Positions 1-12,000 are shown, counted from the stretch's first letter. The stretch is 64,000 nt of DNA from Limnomonas spitsbergensis (GCA_037349105.1 JAYJMM010000041.1:5268501-5332500); one strand, 5' to 3'. Notes: generated from the letters alone by a model not told the origin. Translations and numbers: made by a program.

Positions 1-731
1 GTACATGGCACCCTTGCATGGCTTAATGTACATGGCACCCTTGCATGGCTTAATGTACATGGCACCCTTGCATGGCTTAATGTACATGGCACCCTTGCAT
101 GGCTTAATGTACATGGCACCCTTGCATGGCTTAATGTACATGGCACCCTTGCATGGCTTAATGAACATGGCAACCTTGCATGGCTTAATGTACATGGCAC
201 CCTTGCATGGCTTAATGTACATGGCAACCTTGCATGGCTTAATGTACATGGCACCCTTGCATAGCTTAATGTACATGGCACCCTTGCATGGCTTAATGAA
301 CATGGCACCCTTGCATGGCTTAATGTACATGGCACCCTTGCATAGCTTAATGAACATGGCACCCTTGCATGGCTTAATGTACATGGCACCCTTGCATGGC
401 TTAATGTACATGGCACCCTTGCATGGATTAATGTACATGGCACCCTTGCATGGCTTATGTACATGGCACCCTTGCATGGCTTAATGTACATGGCAACCTT
501 GCATGGCTTAATGTACATGGCACCCTTGCATGGCTTAATGAACATAGCACCCTTGCATGGCTTAATGAACATGGCACCCTTGCATGGCTTAATGAACATG
601 GCACCCTTGCATGGCTTAATGAACATGGCACCCTTGCATGGCTTAATGAACATGGCACCCTTGCATGGCTTAATGTACACGGCACCCTTGCATGGCTTAA
701 TGAACATGGCACCCTTGCATGGCAGCTCATT
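1..731. repeat. 27-bp minisatellite, about 27 copies
   Basis: A head-to-tail array of a 27-bp unit starting gtacatggcacccttg and ending cttaat fills the left edge with very few substitutions (gtaca/gaaca, gcatgg/gcatag). One copy near 450 lacks a base or two. Because 27 is a multiple of three, the array is open for long stretches in several frames and yields a nine-residue repeat (MAPLHGLMY), but nothing suggests translation. It runs off the window, so total copy number is unknown. It lies 5' of a histone H3-like exon that has a splice acceptor, so it may sit in that gene's intron. Confidence 0.97.
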
Positions 732-875
732 CTTGTTCTTGTCTGTTTTGGCACCTTCTTAGAACAGTCCCTCCTTAAAAACCGTCATTGAACAGTCCCT
801 CCATCCGCTGAACAGTATTTTTACCATCCTCTCTAACCGTCACCGACCTTGGCCAACCTCCTGACTCATTTCCAG

Positions 876-985
876 AAAAGACGATACAGCCCAAAGATCT
901 CCAGTTAGCACGTCGGATCCAAGGTCCTCATGCCGATTGCCACAAAGGCACGAAAACGGAAGGTTCTGATGCTGAATTACGCTGA
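876..985 (+). CDS. Histone H3-family C-terminal exon (variant, extended tail)
   Basis: After a tttccag acceptor (AG at 874-875) the sequence encodes KTIQPKDLQLARRIQG, which matches the last helix of histone H3 (family pattern: VTIMPKDIQLARRIRG). Canonical H3 stops about three residues later; here the frame runs on for some 20 residues rich in Lys, His and Asp to a TGA at 983-985. The divergence and the tail point to an H3 variant (CENP-A-like is possible but undecidable without the N-terminal part and loop 1) or a decaying copy. Upstream exons would lie left of the minisatellite, outside the window. The H3 relationship is strong; the exact 3' end is not. Confidence 0.62.
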
Positions 986-1629
986 AAACAAGGAAGTTGC
1001 CACACCGTGAGTAAATTGAGGGTTGTACATCCAGCAACTACGGTATTGAAATCTGTAAAAGTGTGCAACCTTCAATTACCGGTATTATGTGTACAAACCT
1101 GTTATTATGCAGGGATGCAAGCAGTGATGACGACCCTGATCATTTACCTGACTTTTGGTTGACGAGGCTGGCCACAAGCGAGATGATGAGGGCGTACCAT
1201 GACGATAAGGTTGCAGAATGCAACAAGGAGCTATACGGTGTGTGGGCTTTGTAGTGGATTTGGCATGGCTCATGCATCTTTGGCCTGGCTTGTCTTTGGT
1301 TTCCTGTTAAACACGACTTGTTAACCCTTCCATCCCTGACTGCAGGGAAAGAAATAAAAAGAGAGGCTGCCCCCCCGCAGTCCTCGTCATGCCCGCCCAT
1401 GTGAGACCTCGGGTTACCGCTGAAAGCACTCCCTCGGGTCCAACTCAGCTACATGTGTCGTCGCAGGTACGAAACATGTTCCTATAATCAGCATACAAAG
1501 CTTGTGTCAATTTCGTTAACAATTGTTGCTATCAATAAGCTTTTGAAATCCTATATTAACACTGAAATTTCCTTTTGACCAACTTCTCACTTTCTCAGGC
1601 AATCCCCCGATGAAGGTCAACCGCCATAA
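930..1629 (+). CDS. 3' exons of an unrecognised gene
   Basis: The best exon is 1113-1237 (acceptor ttatgcag, donor gtgtgt), an acidic stretch beginning DASSDDDPDHLPDFWLTRL. It needs two bases from the previous exon; a donor at 1007 (gtgagt) closing a lysine-rich frame that could start at ATG 930 supplies them. Downstream, two models work. Exon 1346-1400 plus 1599-1629 ends in QSPDEGQPP. Joining 1237 directly to 1599 gives a basic tail (KVNRHKSKKARERL) ending near 1676. The proposed first exon overlaps the H3-like exon in another frame, so at most one may be real. I do not recognise the family; FWLTRL is faintly like nucleosome-assembly proteins, too weak to call. Confidence 0.4.
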
Positions 1630-2079
1630 AAGCAAGAAAGCCAGAGAGCGACTGATAAAGCAGAAGTTGGCTTCCTAAAAAGGGTCGCAATGAATAGATG
1701 TGTGAAAGCGGTGCAGAGTTTCAGATACAACAAGAAGCATACTAATTTGGTGCATAGCTTTAGTTCAGAAGTCTGCGTCTAGATATGTCCCTGCAGCGAG
1801 ACTCTGACTGAGGCCGGTGGGCTGGAAACTCAGAATCAACAGGCTGGTTGTTCTTGTTTGAGGGAGCTAACGGGGGATAGAGGTAGAGGCCTTGCAGGAT
1901 TTCCCAAATTGGGTTCTTGATTGTTTTTTAAACCCAGCTTCCCGCCACTCAAAGGTGTAAGGCAGGGGCTGCTCCCCATGTGCCCCTTCCCCGCCCCGTG
2001 AAGTGTGAAGGCAAAGGCTGTTTCTGACGGTGTAATCACCGTTAAAAAACTGTGTGTTCATGAGAAACTGAAGGCAAGA

Positions 2080-2350
2080 ATATTGGTTACTAAGTACCTA
2101 GCGTCCAACCTAGTAACGTTACATTGATTATTCAAAACTTTATTTGGGTCAACCTAGAAATGTGACATTGGTTACAAAGTTACTTACGCTGCTTAGTAAT
2201 CTTACATTGGTAACTAGGTAACATACGGCCTACCTAGTAATGTTACATTGGTTGCTAAGTAACTTTCGGCCAACAAAGTAATCTTACATAGGTAACTAAG
2301 TAACTTACGGCCAACCTAGTTATGTTACGTAGACTAACGTTGGTAACATC
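2080..2350. repeat. AT-rich degenerate tandem repeat, about 42-bp unit
   Basis: About six imperfect copies of a unit containing ttacattggtaactaagt and acggccaacctagtaat follow one another. The next 120 bases contain loose tggtaac and ccatggta repeats. The 1686-2080 segment ahead of it shows no coding signal. Confidence 0.75.
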
Positions 2351-2479
2351 ATGGTAATTCCTCTTATCAAGAGATAACAATGGTAAATTGTCAAACATAG
2401 AAACTGACTATGGTTAACATTGGAACCACCATGGTAGCACCTTAGCCAGCCATGTAAATTAACCAAGTTGGGCATTTAC

Positions 2480-3340
2480 CATGGTAAACCATCATGGTGT
2501 TACTGCGAAATTTCCAGTAGTTAACGTGACAGCAGCGAAAGACATTCTCCACATCACAGCGCTGCGTAGGCCCGAAGAACTGATGCAACTCCGGTGTCTA
2601 TTGTCGCCCGCAGGCGCTCAGCAGGTTTTCCAGCGTCGCCTTCTCATGCACCATGGAGTTCCAGCCACACAGCCGAGGCGTCCCAGTGCCAGAGGCGGGA
2701 GGGGACCAACACACTGCACTATTCACGCTCTGTGCATAGGACATTGTGACGGCATCGTCGAGACGTCTACAGTGTCCAGGGCCTCAAACAGGTCCAAAGG
2801 GCAACGGCTTGAGGCCCCGAAGGCAATGAGGAGGACCCTAGCGTTCATTTGGCATGGATCTGCAGGTCAGGAGGAGGGGCGTCAGGCAGGAAAGCGTCAG
2901 GCAACAACATACAGACGTGCAGTAGAGTCAGCCACAATGCACACAGAGCAGCAACGCTTTCGCCAAAGAACTTCCTAGCCCGATTGATCGTGTCATCAGA
3001 GCAGACGCCCACCCTCATGGTGGTGGGAGCGCACACCTGCACCGCTGTTATTTGAGGCGTCCTCGTAGAGTTGCCTGAGTTTGGCCATGAGCTCCATGCT
3101 ACTTGCAACCTGCTGCTGCAGGCCTATCTGGCAGTCCTTGTACTTCTTACGGCCGTCGACTTCGTCCAAGGTGAAAGTGAATGGCAGCGGGAAAGCTAAC
3201 AGGACCATGTCGCGCATGTTGTTGGACGCATGTCTCATCTCGGCCGCAACAGCTTTAAACCACGTACCGTCTCCCCTGCACACCAGAGGAATGGCGAGCA
3301 AATGTTCAGAGACAACACCTGTTCAAATAGACGCATGAGC
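2480..3340 (-). pseudogene. Broken coding-like remnant, unrecognised
   Basis: On the minus strand, 3301-2996 reads as an ordered-looking stretch (for example FTFTLDEVDGRKKYKDCQIG and MELMAKLRQLYEDASN). Sense continues in a different frame at 3050-2845 (DDTINRARKFFGES) and weakly further on. The frame changes without obvious splice sites, so this looks like a decayed gene or transposon fragment. No family is recognised. The plus-strand ORF over 2481-2978 is low-complexity and probably its shadow. Confidence 0.25.
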
Positions 3341-3424
3341 ATTGACAGGATGCGCGAAAAATTACTACTGGTTAATTTATGTAATGTCTCGTTGGACCTA
3401 CCGTACTGTCTCCAGAGTTGCCGA

Positions 3425-3605
3425 CATGATCACCTCACCCCTTCCCTTATCCCACTCAGCCCCCCTACTCCCCCAGTCCCCCTTGCCTCCCACTTCCCCC
3501 CCCCCTTCCCTACCTGCTCATGAAGCCAGCCCCGCCACACACGAAGACACCCCCCCCAACAGAGACATCATCTCCCTCCCTCCCCCCTCTCTCCCCCCTT
3601 GCTAA
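3425..3605. repeat. C-rich low-complexity tract
   Basis: Runs of C with scattered T and A (ccccagtcccccttgcc, cacttccccccccccttccc). Its proline/serine-rich translations are compositional. From about 3606 to 4500 I see no gene. Confidence 0.8.
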
Positions 3606-4529
3606 TGAACCAAAACCTTCCCCACATGACCACCTTCTTTATTTCCACCTGCAACTTCGCAATCTCCTCTCTCTGCTCTTTTAGCTGCTCAGCGATGTCC
3701 CTGATTTAAGTTGGCTATTGAGCCAATTCAGCAACCCCAGCACCGACTGAACCAGCTCCACCAAGCGCCGCTCATGCGCGATCGAGGTTCATCAAGAGTG
3801 TGATTCAGACCGAGTGCCATTCCCCATCTCCATTGTTTAGGGTTTAAGGTTCAGACTATGATCCCTTCCCCAGCGCCATTGATTTTGGGGGAAGGTCGTC
3901 CCCCCTTGTTTACAAACACACAATCTACGCAGGAGGCTGGCAGGTGCGTGTACATGGCGGTGCGTCAAGTCTACGAGTGTGGGTGATAGGCAGGGCGGGT
4001 AAACTGTGATGTTTCGGCAAGGCAACAGGTATGTTCATGTTCCCTAGGCCCCAGTGGGATGCAGTTGCGCTTGTCGCGGCACAGAGGTGCACCCTAAGGA
4101 ATGGGTGCACCAAGCGAAAAGAACACAAGACATTTCATAAACAAGTACTAATAAACTCTTACAGAGCTTATAGTAGGAGCTTCTCGATCCACTGCTGTAA
4201 CTCAGTGAACTCAGCTCGATAACAGGTGATAGCTCTTGCTACTTCACCTGGACTTCTTCGATACAGTTGACAAGATCTCGTAAAGCCTCGACTTCTGAGG
4301 TACTTCTAGACTTCTTGGGACGACCTTGGGCGAATGTGGCCGTTGATCTGCTGTGGTGAGTCGCTTGCTTGGCGACTTCTGGTGACTGAAGATATCTCTG
4401 ATGAATCAGATGGTCGACTTGGAGCCAAAGGAAAGGCTGTAGGTTGGAGATGTGATGGTGGGTTGGTGGTAATATCCAGCTGTAAGGCTGAAGATATGCC
4501 TTGTTAAGAGGCAGGAATAACTCTAATTG

Positions 4530-4650
4530 CTGCAGATAGTCGACTGTTGGCCTAGATGCTCTGCCAACTTCGTATCAGGAGACTTGTTGATGCTTATAGA
4601 GTCGTTGTTGGCCTAGTTGCTCTGCCAGTTTCCCCTTAGTAAGACTTTGG
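4530..4650. repeat. Two diverged direct copies, about 80 bp apart
   Basis: The words gttggcctagatgctctgcc and gttggcctagttgctctgcc occur about 80 bp apart in similar contexts. The surrounding 3700-4880 is otherwise gene-free by eye; its gacttctgg/gacttcttgg-rich sequence suggests an old transposon end. Confidence 0.45.
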
Positions 4651-4881
4651 TTGACGATTAACTTGCAGATCGATAATCAGGAACAATAGCTAGAAACGTT
4701 AAAAGTCTATTGAAGGCCGTAAAATCAAGTAAGAAAGAAAAAGTAAAGGACCCAGTTCGGGATCCTCTAAGACGGCAAACACACTTGTACAGGTTCACAC
4801 ATAACTTCCAACCGAAAAAGCAGTTGGCGCAGTCAAACGCACGGTGTAGTCATACGTCGTGACACGCTTAGGCTGAGGACA

Positions 4882-5433
4882 GTGAGGTCTGGCAAATGGC
4901 ACACATGCGGCGTGTCGGCTAGAGTGCGTCAGCCCCATGACAGTTTGGAGATTCACTCTACGTCATCTTTAGCCTACCGAGAAAAAGATTCTTTAAGAAA
5001 TAAGCTTGGCCCTTTTTGGACCGATGTCTTCGAAATTCCTCGAGGCACTACGCAGGACATCCTCCGTGACGTAGCTTTTTATGTTCAGCTATTTGACAGC
5101 TACACTCCGACCTCCGGCCCAAACTGTGGCCAGGCAATGCTGCTAGGGCCTCCGGCCGGTCTAGGTTTGGGGCCTAATTGGCCTTTGGCGGCCGCAAGGA
5201 GGCCTGCCCACAACACGTGCACAGTGTTGTGGTCACTGGTTCAGGACCAGCATTCCCCCGACATAAATCGTAATCAGACGTACTGCCACGAGTTTACTGC
5301 CGACGATGTACTGCCTCATATACACTGTCTCAAATTTAATGTCTGCGGTTTGGTTGTGGGGCTTGCCCAGTGGGGATCCTTTTATCCTCTTTGTTCTTCC
5401 AGAATCTATGCCTACGGTATAGGTGCTGTCTAA
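4882..5433 (+). CDS. Hypothetical ORF, 183 residues
   Basis: An uninterrupted frame encodes a mixed-composition protein of 183 residues with stretches such as LGPFWTDVFEIPRGTTQDIL and TADDVLPHIHCLKFNVCGLV. No family, signal peptide or membrane segment is recognised. It sits in repeat-rich DNA, and its middle (about 5110-5220) is GC-rich and low-complexity. It could be a fragment of a transposon protein or chance. 5434-6060 holds nothing else I can support. Confidence 0.25.
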   Translation: MRSGKWHTCGVSARVRQPHDSLEIHSTSSLAYREKDSLRNKLGPFWTDVFEIPRGTTQDILRDVAFYVQLFDSYTPTSGPNCGQAMLLGPPAGLGLGPNWPLAAARRPAHNTCTVLWSLVQDQHSPDINRNQTYCHEFTADDVLPHIHCLKFNVCGLVVGLAQWGSFYPLCSSRIYAYGIGAV

Positions 5434-6059
5434 ATCTTTATATTTAATTACCTAGAGAGGAGTGTACTTTCTGCTCTGTTATATTACGGCACCACTTGTA
5501 TTGGTGGTTGTATCGAATGGAGTGACGCAGCACATAGCCAGGGTGTGACAGCTTGCAGCCCATTTGTGCTGTGAACCTCGTCCGAGTTCCCTGATGAGCA
5601 GGGCAGTGGTGGGGAGGGAAGGAGAGCGAGGGGAGGCTGGACAGGAGCCGGACAGGGATGGAGAGCGGAGCTGAGAAATGGCTTAAGGGCGAAGTCAGGG
5701 AGAGAGCGTCTAGGCCCCCTCCCTTGTTCAAGTTCGGTACAGGGGAGTGCAAGTTTACCTCCCAAGCAAAATTTAACAGGTCTCGACCAGGGGAAATCTC
5801 GGCTTACATACCGGTACCACTTGTTGTTTTACATCACATCGTGGTGGCCAGCAACATTTCGGGGCTCTGCACCTTGAACAACACCTCCAAGGCTCCAACC
5901 ACGGGGAATGGCGTGGCTAGAATGCATCGGACGACTCTTTAGCAGCCCTCAGCCAACTTTCCTGGCATGTATTTACTTCATGCCCCCCATAGGGCAGAAT
6001 CATGATGCCGGGGAGTATGAGCAACGTCTCGAGAAGTTGAAGCAAGAGACAGAGAAGCT

Positions 6060-7990
6060 CAGCATGCGAGGCTCTTGCATTTAGGCGGGCAAATGTGGCA
6101 TGGCAGCGAGCTCCCGGACGGTGATGCAGACCTTGCATGGGCAATCCAACATGCACCTGAGATGCATACGCACCGGGAGCTCCGCGGTGCACCACCCAGA
6201 ATGCTTAGACCGCAGGCTCGAATGCTGCTCAACGCTGCGGCGGCCTCCAGGATGCTGCTGCTCACGGGCCGGAAGGGTGACCAAGGGGACACATTTTTCC
6301 TTGCAGCTACTGGCCGGTCCCGCGTTGACCACATTGCGGTGCCATGTAACTTGTGGAGGCAGGTGGAGTGAGCGGGGTGCCACCCAACCGACCGGACCTC
6401 TCGGATCATCGTCCGCTTGCGGCGACCTTTCAACCTCCGGTAGATAGCGGCATAGACGTGGGACGTGGGGGGAGGTTAGCCCGATGCCGGCCAGCCAGCA
6501 GGAAGCTGTCGAACCATCCTGACCTGGAGAGCTGATAAGGCGCACATTTACAGCGCTGCGCTAGCCCGCGATGAGCAGGGCCCACAGCGTTTCAGCCTGG
6601 CCATTGCGGCAGGTGACGACGAGGCAGCCGCAGCGGCGCTCACTGCTGTCATTTGGTCTGCGGCCGAAGTTGCTGGCATGACGCCCACTCCGCGGCCCCA
6701 TGCCCAGCGTGGGCAGCATGAGCGCCCCCCCTGGTGGGATGCGGAGGTTCAGCGCGCCTATGCTGCGCTGCGAGCGAAGTCGCTTTGCAGTGCCCCGGGC
6801 CCAGAGCGCAAGGCAGCCAGGCAGCGCTACAAGTCCACATCACGATGACGTTGCCGCTACTTCACGCCCTATATGGCAGCGGCTATAGCTGACAGGCTGC
6901 AGCGTAGCGAGTGCAACGTCTATCGGGAGCAGCTGCAAGAGAGGCGGCAAACCTGCCCCACCACGGCTGTCTCCTCCCTTAAGTGGGAGGCACACCTGCG
7001 ACAGCAATTCACCGCCACTGTGCCCCCCTCTCCTGCGGCGCCACAGGCCAAGGTGCACCCTACCACCGCTCAGCCGGAGGACCTAGGCGTGTCAGCTGAG
7101 CAGTTTGCCACTTGCTTCGCAAAGGCTTTCTCCCGCATGCGCGTGCACACTTCGGCGCGCCTAGACGGTCTGGCGGCACCCTTTATCAAGTTGGCTATGG
7201 TAAAGGACGATTCAGAGGGGGAGCAACGGCACGTGCTGAGGGATCCGCTGCAAGACTGGTTCACTGCGACGGCGATGCAGGGGGGAATGCCTAGTGCCTG
7301 GCAGCCAGTCAGGATTCAGCATGTTTACAAGAGGGACGACCTCCTTGATTCCGGTAATTACCGGCCCATCGCCATCACTAGCGTGCTTTACCGACTGTAT
7401 GCCAGCATGCTCACTGCCATCACTGATGAGTGGGCGCGATTGCACGGCCACGTCCCTCCTGAGCAATTTCGTTCTCAACAGCGCCGCGCCGTAGCACGCT
7501 CCAAGCTGCTTTCCTCCTCAGGCATGCAGTCCATGCTCAACGGGCAGCTGCAGGCCGTGGCAAACTGCATGTGGCATTTGTGGACTTCACAAAGGCCTAT
7601 GACAGCGTGCCCCAGGAGCAGCTGTGGCGGCATTTATGCGAGCATCTTGACATGCATGCATGCCTATTACGCGCTGTGCAAGTGCTTTATGCTGGAGCAG
7701 TTTACACGCTCACTGACGGCCACAAGCGCACTGGTCATGTGCCTAGCACCAGAGGCATCAAGCAGGGCTGCCCCCTGCTCTTTAGCCTTTACCTCAGTGA
7801 CCTGCCGGCCATGCTCGCAGCCAAGTTCCCGGCAGAGGGCATGGAGCTGCAGGCGGGGCGACAGCTACACTGCCTGATGTATGCGGACGACCTCTCCCTG
7901 CATTCCTGGCAATGTGAAAGCGCACCGCATACCGTAGTGATACTTTCATCTGCTGCTCCCATTCGATTGGTTAACGTCTTCACTTTCATT
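6060..7990 (+). mobile_element. Decayed non-LTR (LINE) retrotransposon: endonuclease + RT
   Basis: Two LINE domains lie in order on the plus strand but in changing frames. Endonuclease-exonuclease-phosphatase traces: a stretch with LLTGRKGDQGDTFFLA and SRVDHIAV near 6230-6340, then the terminal SDHRPL motif at 6401-6418. Reverse transcriptase: NYRPIAITSVLYRLYASML near 7350-7410, then after a frame change RRSTLQAAFLL, AFVDFTKAYDSVPQEQLW (7572 on), GIKQGCP and the catalytic YADD at 7879-7890. Coding sense ends about 30 residues after YADD, so thumb and C-terminal domains are missing. At least two frameshifts make it non-autonomous. Confidence 0.85.
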
Positions 7991-8329
7991 TAAATATACT
8001 GGCACGCAGTGATACGGTATGGTACAGTTTTGGGAGGGGTGGTTTTGTTTTCAATGAAAGCAGCATTTTGCCCGTTCTCATCTTAACTGGTGAAAATAAA
8101 AGCAAATCACACCCACAGGAAACCCTACCTCTAGACCCAGCTCCAGCCTCAGACATAGCATGGCCTGCCACACCAAAGCACAATTTATTATCCATAGTTC
8201 ACAATTACTTATATTTTATTACAGTAAAATACAAAAATTAACAGCAGCCCGGACCAGATCCAAACGATGCAGTAGGGGCATAACATTGCGTCACGTCTTC
8301 CTCAAACTGCATGACATGGCTATGAGTCT

Positions 8330-8861
8330 TCACATGCTTCCAGCTGTTGAGGACACAGGAGATGCTATCTTGCTAGTGATAATTGAGGCCAGGGGAATGT
8401 CGGCCAAGAACCGGGCAAGGATCGAGGCATCATATGCGATGGCGGGCAGGACTGAAACCTTGACAGGGTCCACAATCCATAGGTGTTCGATGGCGTGGCG
8501 AGATGCTACGCGCGCGTGGAACTCCAGTGCCTCTACAGACGGAGCCTTGCTTGCCTCAAAGCTTAGCACCCTCCCGTTCACAGCATTCCAAGATACCATC
8601 TGTTCTGGGCCAGCTCCCCACACTTCCCCGAGAGGAGGCTGTTGTCGAGGACGCAGATCTGCAGGAATCGAAAGCAAAGCATTACAGGTATTGAATTAGC
8701 CATCAGAGTAGGTCTTCTTGATTCGCTCTGCTTGTCAAAGCCTCACCTCGTATCTGCAAGATCCCTGGGGTATGATGGTGACACTGATTAAAAGCGGTCT
8801 CAAAAACCTCGTGAAGGAGCTTCATGTTCTGTGGGCTGTCCACCTTGATATGCCATGAAGC
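8330..8861 (-). CDS. 3' end of an unrecognised gene (two exons)
   Basis: Two minus-strand exons join in phase. Exon 8861-8747 lies between a tttgacgcag acceptor and a GTGAGG donor and encodes ASWHIKVDSPQNMKLLHEVF and onward. Exon 8658-8330 starts after cctgcag and ends at TGA; it includes MVSWNAVNGRVLSFEASKAP and EHLWIVDPVKVSVLPAIAY. The first ends with one base of a codon that the second completes as Asp. Both have the composition of a folded protein. Earlier exons would be at higher coordinates (8862-9500), where I could not find them. Family not recognised. Confidence 0.5.
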
Positions 8862-9599
8862 CTGCGTCAAACATAAAGCGTTATTTATATCATGGACACG
8901 GGTCATACGGATGTCTGAGGCGACAGTTAATTAATTGGTTCATGCTCAGGCAGTGCAGTGTGCATGTCAAACATTATTTTGAAGTTAAAAAGTCGTTTTT
9001 TTGTTTTTTTACCTGACTAATTCTATTTTTTTTAAGTAACGGAATAGCAATAAAAAGACAATCTTGTAAGTGACTAGGTTCTGATTCTTACTGAACAATC
9101 CCATGTGTATGCCCAGCTACATTGAGCGACACTATTAAAAGCGCACTGTCGAACTGATTGGAATCGACCCCTCCTCTTAAATCCCCCTCCAGGATTATAT
9201 TTTAAACTGAGCAATTAAGGTTGTACTAGGTTCCAGAAGTAGGGGAGGGGAGGGTCAGTCAGGGGTCGTAAGGCATTTTTTGATGATGGGGGTTGAAGCT
9301 TGTTTTTGTCCCTTCTCCCCTCGCCACAGAGCTCGTGCTATCTTGCATACCGGTATAGATGGCAGCAAGTATTCAGCTGATGACACATTTCCGGAGAATA
9401 TAACGGCCTGGACATAACACTGAATTACTGGCGTGGCACTGGCGTGGCACTGGCATACTGGCAGTATCACTGAGCCAGTACATGAGTACATCTGCACATC
9501 TCATGCATGGAGATTCGAATGCAGAAGCTGGTCACGGCGCCATGACTTTTTGGATAAGATAGCATGCAGACCAGTGAGGCTGTTGAGCGCAAACGAGGT

Positions 9600-10225
9600 T
9601 GAACCTATTTCATCAGGGCCCAGAGGTGTGACATCGGTGACCTACTTACCTACTGTCTGCGGTACGTACTGTGTAACAGGACATACCGACCTACCCTTCA
9701 GTTTATTTTCTTCCAATGGGACATTTGGGCGCCCACGCGGCCGAGCCTTTTGAGCAGGGCCCAGAGGTGTAACGTAATTGACCCTCGCTATGGACCAAAT
9801 GCTCCAGGGATGAGAGACATGAGATAGCGCAATAGCGTGGACATGTCCTGATCGCCCACCTTCCCCTTATGCTCCCTATTTCAGTCTTTCCCAGTAGCAG
9901 CCTTGCCCAGTACCCCTTAAAAATCCTCTAGATGCCTGCTGCGCATGAACTGCATGCCTCAGGAGGATAGCAGCCCGGAGCGTGCTACAGGAGAGATATG
10001 CTCATGCATACGTGCCTAACGATCAGTGATGGTGGTGAGCAGGCTAGAATCTGGACGGGCTGGAGAATCTTCTGACGTCGGTCCTTTCCTTTCTGGGGAG
10101 GTCTTTCCCTTTTCTTTTTCCGTCTGTTTCATTCCTTTCTTTTCAAAGAGCTATTCGTTTCTTTGTTCCCACCAAGCAGTCCAGCTCCACCCGAGTATTT
10201 TGAGCATGGCCCACAGGTGACGCCA
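9600..10225 (+). repeat. Copies of a dispersed repeat end (gagcagggcccagaggtgt)
   Basis: The word cagggcccagaggtgt followed by an acgt-rich tail and ttgac occurs at about 9617 and 9757, with a degenerate copy near 10200. The 9683-9770 copy extends left through gggcgcccacgcggccgagc to ttattttcttccaa. It matches 44450-44525 closely and, in inverted orientation, 43920-43985. It is therefore a recurring transposon terminus, with nothing coding attached here. 8862-9600 shows no gene. Confidence 0.7.
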
Positions 10226-12000
10226 TACTTGTGACTTTCGTTGTGGACATACCCTTGTCAAGTGTGCTTTAAATATCTCATGATTGTCCAAATAAGGGTT
10301 GCCCCGCCATGTACATCAGCGTCGTTTCCATGGATCAAATATTGCCACGTTACATATCCAGCTAGTTTATGTTCAATCCATTGATTGCCCCAATCGTTCG
10401 GGCCACATCATCCACAATCTAAAATTAATAGATCCGTGATTGATGCCAGGGGGTCCCAAATGCATGGATCCTTTCAAATTAACAGTTGTGTGAGCGACAT
10501 CCATGTGTCTGAACATTCGAAATAACTATCTGGATAGCAAGGCAGGTGTCAACAATTTAAAAATATGGAACTACCGGGCAATTGTGGCAACAAGATAGGC
10601 GTCCAGTGCCAAATTGCCCCCTCGCAGTAAAAACTTAGGCTGGGGGTTAAAGCAGTATACGATGACGTCCGGGCATCGGAGTTTGCAAATTTATTCAGAA
10701 AAAGGCTGCATAATTTTGTTCACTCAAGCAGCAAAAGACCCACCAGTCGTTGTACAGGCATCTATACCAGTAAATACTTAGACAGGTCATCAAGAGATGG
10801 GAGAGCTACCAATGCTCCTATCCCATGCCATGGACTGCCATCATACCGCTCAGACACCCTCTAGGACCTGCAGCGTCACCCAGGCTGTGTTTTAGGGAGC
10901 ATTGCCGACGTTTGTAGAAAACGTAAGCAAACAGACCTAAGCAAAGAGCAGCAGCTTGCAGGCGCACTCGCACGCACTGCAACCCTACAGACACATCCAT
11001 ATGTTGAGCGCACGTACATTCCGCATGGTGCGGAACAGGCATTCTGCATGGTGCAGAGCAGGCTGGAAATATGACGCAACTGCATTGGGACTGAAAATTT
11101 AGCGCAGCAAGGAGCGCAAATCTGCCTATTCAATCATGACAGACTCGGACACAGGGTCCACAGCATAAGTGTGCGAACTGGCAGATTTATTATTCACCCT
11201 TTCAGACTGTCTGGCTACTAAAAAGGGAGTGAAGCTCGAAGCAGGGGCAGCGGTCTAGAAAGAGCTAGATTCATCGAAACACACACACTGCCAAAGGCAT
11301 ATCAGGCACGCACTCGAATCCAGACCGACCTGAACAAACTGCCAGGCAGCGGCGAGGAAGTGGCCAAGGCAGGCCCAGCTGCAGGCCGTAAGGTCAGGAG
11401 ACGGAGAGCAGCCCAGCGGCACAAGAAAAGGATGGCTCAGAAAGAGTGCAGGGCGACCTACAGCCGTGCCAGGCACAAGCGGGTGGTTTATTCCTGCAGC
11501 CGCCAATTCGTATCATTCAACTTCTGGGCGCGTGTATGTGGCCAGTTGAGCCGAGTAGGAATCTGTATGCGTAGGGAGGGGGGCAGGCAGCCAGGGGTTC
11601 TCCTCACACCCCTCGATTTTGAACTCAGCCCATGAGTCGGGTGGACCTGACCTCTCCTTCGTACTTCAACAACCACACACACACTCACACACACACAGGG
11701 GAGTCTTAGGGGTTTTAGCAAACTGCTAGATCACACCACACACACCACACCCAACACGAGGCAAACCACTACTCAAAGCACCCAGTCCAGAGCAGCTTCA
11801 CACAAACAGAACAGTAGGGCGGGTGCGTTTGAGATTTGCACTGTTCTTCGTGAGGGCCTCCCGGGCAGTGGTGGCAAGAGTACTACATCAGGTCACAATT
11901 CTAGACGTTTATATCTACTATGCTGGTTTGCAGTATGTTAGGTGCGCCGGTGCACTGCTTAGTAGCAGTAGACGTGCCTGACCAAAAGCAGGTGTTCCAA
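10226..12000. other. Gene-free stretch
   Basis: No domain, consistent splice pattern or transposon protein is visible. A CA-rich patch (cacacacactcacacacaca) lies near 11675. Short arginine-rich frames at 11360-11635 look compositional. 12000-12713 is the 3' flank of the SBP2-like gene and probably includes its 3' UTR. Confidence 0.5.

Noticed and set aside
1..731. CRISPR-like array of regular repeats
   Set aside because: Units are contiguous with no unique spacers and the sequence is eukaryotic; it is a minisatellite.
5..762. Repetitive proteins (MAPLHGLMY repeats) from the minisatellite
   Set aside because: Open frames are a consequence of a 27-bp unit; no start context, splice signal or flanking domain.
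1113..1237. Nucleosome assembly protein (NAP) fragment
   Set aside because: Only DFWLTRL is suggestive; the remaining residues do not follow the NAP pattern well enough.
6353..7264. Separate small genes in the 6-7 kb region
   Set aside because: Endonuclease and RT motifs in successive frames show one decayed LINE.
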